16,939 nt of DNA from Clostridia bacterium (GTDB lineage: Bacteria; Bacillota; Clostridia; Oscillospirales; CAG-272). The stretch lies in the NCBI GenBank assembly GCA_900753295.1, contig CAADYQ010000181.1, positions 1 through 16,939 on the forward strand. Reading direction: 5' to 3'. This document shows positions 1-4,958 of the stretch, piece after piece. The notes beneath the pieces are model-generated. The model ran no database searches, had not been told where the DNA came from, and saw nothing but the letters and a program-made list of their open reading frames with translations. Made by a program: the position numbers and the translations under genes. Position 1 is the first letter of the stretch; each line of letters starts with the position of its first letter.

Positions 1-4
1 CCAG

Positions 5-35
5 CCGTGACCGCGGCAAAATGCCGCGGTCACGG
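5..35 (-). terminator. Perfect 14-bp inverted repeat beyond the first gene's 3' end
   Basis: Arms at 5-18 and 22-35 are perfectly complementary (14 bp, GC-rich) with a 3-nt AAA loop. The element lies 18 bases past the stop codon of the minus-strand gene, the usual place for a transcription terminator. Only four more bases are visible on the downstream side and they are not a T-run, so a classic intrinsic terminator is not proven. It could also serve a convergent gene outside the window. Confidence 0.6.
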
Positions 36-53
36 TGCGGTCCGCCTTGCGGC

Positions 54-509
54 TCAGAGAAATGCTTTCAGCTTCTCGGCGGACGATTCCTCGAATCTCA
101 CCGTTTCGCGTGCAAGCGCCACCGCTTCGGCGTCCGGCTTTTCAAGCCGCTCCTCGGCGCTGATGGCGCGGCGCAGGTCGGTCACACCCATACCGGCGCC
201 CTGTATCATCATCTCGGCGATGTGAGACGCGGACGAATCGGCCATGGTGTTTACAGCCATGCTCATCTTGACGGCTGCCTTTGCAAGTGCGCCCTCCTCC
301 TTCGGCTCCTCGCCGCGGTCGCGCGACAGCTTTGCGGCGCGCGAGGCAAGCTCCTCATATCTGTCAAGCTCGGAGGTCATCTCGACTCTCAGCTTTTCGT
401 TTTCAACGTGACCGATAAGATCGGTTATCGAATCGGCTCCCATCTTTGTATTCTTGTAGATCTCGGCGGCAAGCGACTTGCCGTTTTCTTTTTTATCTTT
501 ATCGGACAT
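54..509 (-). CDS. Small all-helical protein, possibly ferritin-like (clostridial hypothetical)
   Basis: A 151-residue, strongly charged protein with no signal peptide or membrane segment, so presumably cytoplasmic. The start is fixed by an excellent ribosome binding site, AGGAGGAG on the minus strand at 517-524, 7 bases before the ATG. Residues 12-62 and 70-113 read as long amphipathic helices. The first has regularly spaced acidic residues (E16, E36, E38, E43, E47, E52, E53), the second is Met-rich (M82, M84, M89, M100, M101, M107), and a last helix covers about 118-151. I recall clostridial homologues of similar length annotated as hypothetical; the helical, Glu-rich pattern resembles ferritin-like domains such as DUF2383, but I cannot confirm metal ligands. 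It is divergent from the iron-sulfur operon, so a link to iron or stress is possible but unproven. Function unknown. Confidence 0.85.
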   Translation of the reverse strand: MSDKDKKENGKSLAAEIYKNTKMGADSITDLIGHVENEKLRVEMTSELDRYEELASRAAKLSRDRGEEPKEEGALAKAAVKMSMAVNTMADSSASHIAEMMIQGAGMGVTDLRRAISAEERLEKPDAEAVALARETVRFEESSAEKLKAFL

Positions 510-568
510 TTTTTCACTCCTCCTCAGGGATCGGCGGGATAGGCTCCGCCCATGCTATGATTATTTCC

Positions 569-592
569 CGCACGCGGAAAAATATGCGTGCG
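569..592. repeat. 7-bp dyad in the divergent intergenic region
   Basis: CGCACGC at 569-575 and GCGTGCG at 586-592 are perfect inverted copies separated by 10 bases. They lie between the divergent helical-protein and rrf2 genes. It could be an operator or an mRNA hairpin in the leader of the minus-strand gene. GC-rich arms of this length can occur by chance, so this is weak. The rest of 510-640 shows no gene. Confidence 0.3.
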
Positions 593-640
593 CACAGCCC
601 GCGCCGAATTTACCGTTTGTTTTCAAATCCAGCCCCAAAA

Positions 641-657
641 CCTACATAAAAAGTAGT
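641..657 (+). promoter_or_regulatory. Candidate Rrf2 operator in the rrf2 promoter region
   Basis: CCTA (641-644), nine bases, then TAGT (654-657). It has the same half-sites and spacing as the dyad over the nifS -35 element (CCTA-N9-TAGG at 1153-1169). It sits 38-54 bases before the rrf2 ATG in an AT-rich stretch with possible -10 boxes TATAGT (657-662) or TATAAA (670-675); no convincing -35 can be chosen. Rrf2/IscR regulators commonly repress their own gene, so autoregulation through this site is a reasonable inference. It does not match an IscR consensus that I can state with confidence. Confidence 0.4.
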
Positions 658-694
658 ATAGTATTTTAGTATAAATTTCAAAGAGGTGACTTAT

Positions 695-1108
695 ATGCTT
701 GTTTCAACAAAGGGCAGATACGCACTGCGCGTGATGCTTGAGCTTGCCGAGCGTCCCGAGGGCGAATATGCAGCCCTTGCAACGATAGCAGAGGATCAGG
801 GGATATCGGAAAAATATCTTGAGAGCATAATCTCGGTGCTTTCAAGATCCGGGCTTGTTGACGCACTGCGCGGCAAGGGCGGCGGCTACCGTCTCAACCG
901 CCCCGCAGCCTCATATTCGGTGGGCGAGATACTGCGGCTGACCGAGGGAACGCTCGCTCCGGTGTCCTGCCTTGAATGCTCGCCCAACAAGTGCGACCGC
1001 GCCGGCGCCTGCCGCACTCTGCCGATGTGGGAAAAGCTCGACGGGCTTATAAACGGATATCTTGACAGCGTAACGCTTGCCGACCTGCTTGAAGAACCGG
1101 AAAAATAA
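695..1108 (+). CDS. Rrf2 family transcriptional regulator, IscR type
   Basis: A 137-residue winged-helix repressor of the Rrf2 family, likely sensing iron-sulfur cluster supply. The N-terminus MLVSTKGRYALR is the family signature, and the recognition helix lies around residues 36-52, followed by the wing GKGGGYRL (60-67). Cys92, Cys95, Cys100 and Cys106 form the cluster-binding segment seen in IscR-like members; CymR-type members usually lack such cysteines. The ATG at 695 is preferred over the in-frame GTG at 686 because that GTG lies inside the ribosome binding site AGAGGTGA (682-689), 5 bases before the ATG. It precedes nifS and nifU, matching the classic isc arrangement, so it most likely represses them when clusters are plentiful. 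Cluster binding is inferred from the cysteines, not shown. Confidence 0.93.
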   Translation: MLVSTKGRYALRVMLELAERPEGEYAALATIAEDQGISEKYLESIISVLSRSGLVDALRGKGGGYRLNRPAASYSVGEILRLTEGTLAPVSCLECSPNKCDRAGACRTLPMWEKLDGLINGYLDSVTLADLLEEPEK

Positions 1109-1151
1109 AATTTACCGGATATATACGAAAAAATCCCGAAGAAAAGCAAAT

Positions 1152-1185
1152 GCCTATTGACAAGGTAGGCGAAACATGCTATAAT
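1152..1185 (+). promoter_or_regulatory. nifS promoter with overlapping dyad (candidate Rrf2 operator)
   Basis: TTGACA (1157-1162), a 17-base spacer and TATAAT (1180-1185) make a perfect-consensus sigma-A promoter. The dyad GCCTA-N9-TAGGC (1152-1156, 1166-1170) brackets the -35 hexamer, an ideal place for a repressor. The CCTA-N9-TAG core recurs upstream of the Rrf2 gene. The transcript would start near 1192 and give a leader of about 45 bases before nifS. The promoter is clear from sequence; control by the Rrf2 protein is inferred. Confidence 0.85.
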
Positions 1186-1236
1186 GCAATAAACCCACAA
1201 AAAAGATAGGTAATAAAAATACAGGAGTCACGAAAA

Positions 1237-2424
1237 ATGCAGATATATGCCGACAATGCGGCGACTACAAAAATGAGCCGCGCATCGATAGACGCGATGC
1301 TCCCCTACATGGAAACGTATTACGGAAACCCCTCAAGCCTTCACAGCGTCGGGCAGCGTGCCGCGGAAGCTCTTGCCGATGCGCGTGCGCGCATAGCGGC
1401 GCGCCTCGGATGTCAGCCCCGCGAGATCACATTCACCTCCGGCGGCAGCGAGGCAGACAATCAGGCTCTCATCTCGGCTGCAAGGCTCGGAGAGAAAAAA
1501 GGCAAAAAGCATATAATCTCGACCGCGTTTGAGCACCACGCTGTGCTCCACACGCTTGAAAAGCTGAAAAAGGAGGGCTTCGATGTTGAGCTTCTTCCCG
1601 TCGGCAGCACCGGCACCGTTACCGCGGCGCAGGTCGCGGCGGCGATACGACCCGACACCTGCCTTGTCAGCGTTATGTATGCAAACAATGAGATCGGCTC
1701 GGTAATGCCGATAGCCGAGATCGGCGCCGTGTGTCGCGCGGCGGGCGTGCTGTTCCACACAGACGCGGTACAGGCGGCGGGACATCTGCCGATAAACGTT
1801 AAGGAACAAAACATCGATATGCTCTCGCTTTCGGGACACAAGTTCCACGGTCCCAAGGGCATCGGCGCGCTTTACGCGCGGCAGGGCATCCTCCTCACAC
1901 CGGTCATCGAAGGCGGCGCTCAGGAGCGCGGCAAACGCGCGGGTACCGAAAACATCCCCTCCATCGTCGGCATGGCTGCCGCATTCGACGAGGCTTGCGA
2001 GCATATGGCGGAAAACACCGCATATATCAGCGCACTGCGCGACAAGCTGATAGCGGGACTCTCGCCCATTCCCCACTCCGCCCTTAACGGCGACCCGGTA
2101 AACCGTCTGCCCGGAAATGTTCACTTCTGCTTTGAAGGCATAGAGGGCGAAAGCCTGCTTTTGCTGCTTGACGCGCGCGGGATATGCGCCTCGTCCGGCT
2201 CGGCATGCACCTCCGGCTCGCTCGATCCCAGTCACGTTCTGCTTGCGATAGGCAGACCGCACGAAATAGCGCACGGCTCGCTTCGCCTCACGCTCTGCGA
2301 GACCAACACAGCCGAAGAAGTCGAATATATGCTCCGCGCCATTCCCGAGGTCGTGAGCTATCTGCGCGGGATGTCGCCGCTGTGGAGAGAAAAATGCGAG
2401 GGCGAAAAGCCCTTCCTGCTTTGA
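1237..2424 (+). CDS. nifS: Cysteine desulfurase (NifS/IscS family)
   Basis: A 395-residue fold-type I PLP enzyme that converts L-cysteine to L-alanine and carries the sulfur as a persulfide for iron-sulfur assembly. Visible hallmarks are the N-terminal YADNAATT, the SGGSEADN cofactor-phosphate loop (68-75), His100, the HTDAVQAAG block (174-182), the PLP lysine K202 in SGHKFHGPKG, the RAGTEN segment (234-239), and the catalytic Cys324 in SSGSACTSG. The length is normal for the NifS/IscS group (about 390-400). ATG 1237 has AGGAG at 1223-1227. nifU follows after 27 bases, so the two are probably co-transcribed, with NifU as sulfur acceptor. The loop around Cys324 looks like the NifS/IscS type rather than SufS. 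All key residues are present, so it should be active. Confidence 0.96.
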   Translation: MQIYADNAATTKMSRASIDAMLPYMETYYGNPSSLHSVGQRAAEALADARARIAARLGCQPREITFTSGGSEADNQALISAARLGEKKGKKHIISTAFEHHAVLHTLEKLKKEGFDVELLPVGSTGTVTAAQVAAAIRPDTCLVSVMYANNEIGSVMPIAEIGAVCRAAGVLFHTDAVQAAGHLPINVKEQNIDMLSLSGHKFHGPKGIGALYARQGILLTPVIEGGAQERGKRAGTENIPSIVGMAAAFDEACEHMAENTAYISALRDKLIAGLSPIPHSALNGDPVNRLPGNVHFCFEGIEGESLLLLLDARGICASSGSACTSGSLDPSHVLLAIGRPHEIAHGSLRLTLCETNTAEEVEYMLRAIPEVVSYLRGMSPLWREKCEGEKPFLL

Positions 2425-2451
2425 TGAAGCTAAAGAAAGGAATATAAAACA

Positions 2452-2883
2452 ATGGCACTTTACAGTGAAAAGGTAATGGATCACTTCATGCACCCGCGCA
2501 ACGTCGGTGTGATAGAAAACGCGGACGGCGTCGGCGAGGTCGGCAACGCAAAATGCGGCGACATAATGAAGATATACCTCAAAATAGATAACGACATCAT
2601 CACGGACGTAAAATTCGAGACCTTCGGCTGCGGCTCGGCGATCGCCTCCAGCTCTATGGCGACCGAGCTGATAAAGGGAAAGCCGCTCTCCGAGGCGCTC
2701 ACCCTGACAAACAAGGCAGTGACCGAGGCGCTTGACGGTCTGCCCGCACACAAGATACACTGCTCGGTGCTTGCCGAGGAAGCCATCAAGTCTGCGGTAA
2801 AGGACTACTACGACAAAAAGGGGATAAAATACGACGAAAGTCAGTTCCCCGACTGCGAGCATTGCTCACACTGCTCGGTCTGA
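2452..2883 (+). CDS. nifU: Iron-sulfur cluster scaffold protein NifU/IscU
   Basis: A 143-residue IscU-type scaffold on which [2Fe-2S] or [4Fe-4S] clusters are built before transfer to apo-proteins. The N-terminus YSEKVMDHFMHPRNVG is typical of the family. The three cluster cysteines are Cys35 (in KCGD, with the conserved Asp37), Cys60 (in FGCGSAIA) and Cys104 (in KIHCSVLAEEAI). After the domain there is a Cys-rich tail, CEHCSHC (Cys135, Cys138, Cys141), of the kind found in many clostridial NifU proteins and absent from E. coli IscU; its role is uncertain. The gene follows nifS with an AAAGGA ribosome binding site (2436-2441) and is closed by a terminator. It has neither the middle ferredoxin-like domain nor the C-terminal Nfu domain of long NifU. 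Confidence 0.95.
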   Translation: MALYSEKVMDHFMHPRNVGVIENADGVGEVGNAKCGDIMKIYLKIDNDIITDVKFETFGCGSAIASSSMATELIKGKPLSEALTLTNKAVTEALDGLPAHKIHCSVLAEEAIKSAVKDYYDKKGIKYDESQFPDCEHCSHCSV

Positions 2884-2893
2884 ACACATTTTT

Positions 2894-2948
2894 ATACCAA
2901 CTGCATCGGATCCCGGTACACGGCATCAGATGCAGTCGGTATTTTTTT
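2894..2948 (+). terminator. Intrinsic terminator of the iron-sulfur operon
   Basis: Arms at 2894-2907 and 2929-2942 pair over 14 positions with one mismatch, followed by seven T residues (2942-2948). It begins 10 bases after the nifU stop. The 21-base loop region can fold further (GGATCC, CCGG-type pairs). This separates the iron-sulfur genes from prfB. Confidence 0.85.
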
Positions 2949-3014
2949 CGGACCTCTGATGCGAAAATAATCGTATGCGCGCGGGACAAATCACAGAAAT
3001 TTTTCATTTACCTA

Positions 3015-3044
3015 TTGCAAAGGCGCGGCATTTTATGGTATACT
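3015..3044 (+). promoter_or_regulatory. prfB promoter
   Basis: TTGCAA (3015-3020), an 18-base spacer and TATACT (3039-3044); an overlapping TATAAT sits at 3044-3049. The transcript would begin near 3051-3056 with a leader of about 40 bases. The -35 region (CCTATTGCAAAGG, 3011-3023) resembles that of nifS (CCTATTGACAAGG), but the right half-site TAGG is missing, so I do not call an Rrf2 site here. Confidence 0.65.
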
Positions 3045-3093
3045 ATAATGAACGATAATGACTTATCAATAAAATTCGGAGTATTGATCTAAA

Positions 3094-4212
3094 ATGATAG
3101 TTGCACTTGAAGAAGCAAAATATAAGCTCGTATCCATGCGCCCGGTGCTGAAAGAGCTTGGCTCGGCGCTTCGCGTGGATGAGCTGCGCGCAAAGGCGGA
3201 CGAGCTTGAAAAGGAGACCCTTGAGCCGGACTTCTGGAGCAATCAGGAGCGCTCCTCAAAGATCCTTCAGACAATAAAGCAGTCAAAGGACACCGTAGCG
3301 GAATACGAAGCGCTGTGCGCGCGCCTTGAAGATGCGATCACCCTTGCTGAAATGGCGATAGAGGAGAACGACGAGAGCTCGGTCCCCGAGGTCCAGGCGG
3401 AGCTTGAAGAGATAATGAAGCAGGAGGAGCACGAGCGCACCTCGATCCTTCTTTCCGGCGAGTACGACCACAACAACGCAATAGTATCCTTCCACCCCGG
3501 AGCCGGCGGCACCGAGGCGCAGGACTGGGCGCTGATGCTTTACCGCATGATAACACGCTGGGCTGAGCAGAACGGCTACAAGGTCAAGCTGACAGACTGG
3601 CTTGACGGCGAAGAAGCCGGTATAAAGAGCGCCACGATATTCGTTGAGGGTCCCAATGCCTACGGATACCTCAAGAGCGAAAACGGAGTCCACCGCCTTG
3701 TGCGCGTGTCCCCCTTTGACGCCGCGGGCAGACGTCAGACCTCCTTTGCCTCGATCGAGGTAATGCCGGAGTTCGACAAGCTCGACGAGGTCGTTGTACG
3801 CGACGAGGACTACGACTTCATTCCCTTCCACTCCAGCGGCGCCGGCGGTCAGAACGTAAACAAGGTCAGCTCGGCTGTGCGCATCGTACACAAGCCCACC
3901 GGCATCGTGGTGACATGTCAGACAGAGCGCTCACAGCTCCAGAACAAGGAAACGGCAATGAAAATGCTCAAATCCAAGCTCATGGAGATAAAAATACGCG
4001 AGCGCCTTGACACAATTGCCGAAATACAGGGCAACAAGACCAACATCGAATGGGGCTCGCAGATACGCTCTTACGTTTTCATGCCCTACACGCTCGTAAA
4101 GGACAACCGCACGGGCTACGAGACAGGAAACATAGGAGCCGTTATGGACGGCGCGCTCGACGGCTTTATGAACGCATATCTCAAATATATCTCCAAGCAG
4201 GAAAACAACTGA
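3094..4212 (+). CDS. prfB: Peptide chain release factor 2, single continuous frame
   Basis: A 372-residue class I release factor that recognises UAA and UGA stop codons and triggers hydrolysis of peptidyl-tRNA on the ribosome. The stop-recognition motif SPF (206-208) marks it as RF2 rather than RF1, and the catalytic GGQ is at 251-253 in SSGAGGQNVNK. The helical domain 1 covers roughly 1-110. Most bacterial prfB genes need a +1 frameshift at an in-frame UGA near codon 25; here the equivalent region (residues 24-29, SALRVD) is read straight through, with no internal stop. ATG 3094 follows CGGAG at 3077-3081, and a TGA lies in frame just upstream. Length is normal. The membrane-protein gene downstream starts 36 bases later. 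Confidence 0.97.
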   Translation: MIVALEEAKYKLVSMRPVLKELGSALRVDELRAKADELEKETLEPDFWSNQERSSKILQTIKQSKDTVAEYEALCARLEDAITLAEMAIEENDESSVPEVQAELEEIMKQEEHERTSILLSGEYDHNNAIVSFHPGAGGTEAQDWALMLYRMITRWAEQNGYKVKLTDWLDGEEAGIKSATIFVEGPNAYGYLKSENGVHRLVRVSPFDAAGRRQTSFASIEVMPEFDKLDEVVVRDEDYDFIPFHSSGAGGQNVNKVSSAVRIVHKPTGIVVTCQTERSQLQNKETAMKMLKSKLMEIKIRERLDTIAEIQGNKTNIEWGSQIRSYVFMPYTLVKDNRTGYETGNIGAVMDGALDGFMNAYLKYISKQENN

Positions 4213-4248
4213 TTCCGACACCATACACAACGAAAGGATAAAAACGGT

Positions 4249-4692
4249 ATGAATCAACCCGCAAACACGGCAAACCCCAGAAGAATAAAAAAACGCATTC
4301 GCCGAGCGTTCAGATTATCGGTCGCCACAGCCGCGGTGATCTCAATATTCAAGCTCTGTGCCTACGCAGAGGAACAGCGCCGCGACCTTATACGCCGCGA
4401 ACGCAGCCGTTCGGCATCGGTAACGTTGCTTTTCAGCATAACAGCCCTTGCGGCGCTTTTTGCGGCATTTGCCTCGGCGCTCTCCGAGCTTAAAAAGAAA
4501 AACGGCGGATATGCCATAGACCTTTTTGACCGCGACGAGTATGACATAGCATCCCCCGACGAGGAGGATGAGCTTGAAAGCATAATGCAGGGTGAGCTGG
4601 CGGCTACCGACGACGCTCCCGCCCGCAGTGCGCACAATGTGAGCGCACACATCCCGGTGGACGATGAAGCCACCATTGAAAATTACAGATAA
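4249..4692 (+). CDS. Small membrane protein of unknown function
   Basis: A 147-residue protein I do not recognise. Residues 11-22 are very basic (RRIKKRIRRAFR). A hydrophobic stretch at 23-40 and a stronger one at 56-79 are separated by a charged segment rich in Arg (41-56). The remainder (about 90-147) is acidic and probably disordered (DEEDELE at 104-110). The second stretch is a confident transmembrane helix; the first may be a shorter or interfacial one. ATG 4249 has GAAAGGA at 4232-4238. It lies 36 bases after prfB with no terminator between and is followed directly by one, so it probably shares the prfB transcript. That pairing alone says nothing about function. Confidence 0.8.
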   Translation: MNQPANTANPRRIKKRIRRAFRLSVATAAVISIFKLCAYAEEQRRDLIRRERSRSASVTLLFSITALAALFAAFASALSELKKKNGGYAIDLFDRDEYDIASPDEEDELESIMQGELAATDDAPARSAHNVSAHIPVDDEATIENYR

Positions 4693-4708
4693 TATTTTAT
4701 ATCGATCC

Positions 4709-4743
4709 GGTTCTGCCGCGCTAAGCGCGGCAGAACCTTTTTT
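4709..4743 (+). terminator. Strong intrinsic terminator after the prfB unit
   Basis: Perfect 13-bp GC-rich arms (4709-4721 and 4725-4737), a 3-nt loop TAA and six T residues (4738-4743). It starts 16 bases after the preceding stop codon. This is the clearest intrinsic terminator in the window. Confidence 0.92.
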
Positions 4744-4747
4744 ATAG

Positions 4748-4772
4748 CTTCCGCAACCTGCGGTTGCGGAAG
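4748..4772. repeat. Second perfect hairpin between the terminator and the glmM promoter
   Basis: Arms CTTCCGCAACC (4748-4758) and GGTTGCGGAAG (4762-4772) are perfectly complementary over 11 bp with a 3-nt loop TGC. It has no T-run on either side, begins 5 bases after the previous terminator, and ends 22 bases before the -35 of the next gene. It may be a back-up transcription block, an RNA-end stabiliser, a dispersed repeat or a regulatory site; the sequence does not decide. Confidence 0.6.
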
Positions 4773-4787
4773 ATTCCACGAAAAAAT

Positions 4788-4847
4788 GCTTGATTTGTCA
4801 AGCGCGGTGTGGTATCATATAATCGGCAGAATGAATAAACTGATACC
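4788..4847 (+). promoter_or_regulatory. Promoter of the HTH-GlmM gene with flanking dyads
   Basis: TTGTCA (4795-4800), a 17-base spacer and a perfect TATAAT (4818-4823) form a good sigma-A promoter. Two dyads surround it. GCTTGA-N4-TCAAGC (4788-4793, 4798-4803) overlaps the -35. GGTATCA-N23-TGATACC (4811-4817, 4841-4847) has perfect 7-bp arms on either side of the -10 and start site. These are plausible operators; the XRE-type HTH encoded just downstream is the obvious candidate binder. That is inference. Confidence 0.75.
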
Positions 4848-4958
4848 GAAGTGAAATACTATTCCAAACCGCGTGCGGGCAGAATATACCTGCCCTGCCG
4901 CCAGCAAGACAGTACGGCGCGCCATGCGCCGGTAAAATCGAAAGGCACGGGTAAATTC
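4831..4958 (+). promoter_or_regulatory. Structured leader of the HTH-GlmM mRNA
   Basis: About 128 bases lie between the predicted transcription start (near 4830) and ATG 4959. They can form two hairpins: GGGCAG-N7-CTGCCC (4877-4882, 4890-4895) and CGGCGC-N5-GCGCCG (4915-4920, 4926-4931). A tiny ORF (ATG 4831 to TGA 4854, 7 codons, MNKLIPK) begins almost at the predicted mRNA 5' end and has no ribosome binding site. I recognise no known riboswitch; in particular it is not the glmS ribozyme. The region is open in the glmM frame from GTG 4851, but that start has no Shine-Dalgarno. Confidence 0.4.

Noticed and set aside
1333..2862. A 509-codon open frame on the minus strand opposite nifS and nifU
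   Set aside because: It is antisense to two genes with intact family motifs, has no recognisable domain and no ribosome binding site. GC-rich third positions create long antisense frames.
3011..3023. Rrf2 operator at the prfB promoter
   Set aside because: The left half resembles the nifS site, but the TAGG half-site is missing, so the likeness may be only a shared -35 context.
4851..4958. GTG-initiated 36-residue N-terminal extension of the HTH-GlmM protein
   Set aside because: No Shine-Dalgarno before the GTG, no domain in the extension, and the ATG at 4959 gives a standard HTH N-terminus. I treat the region as leader, with some doubt.
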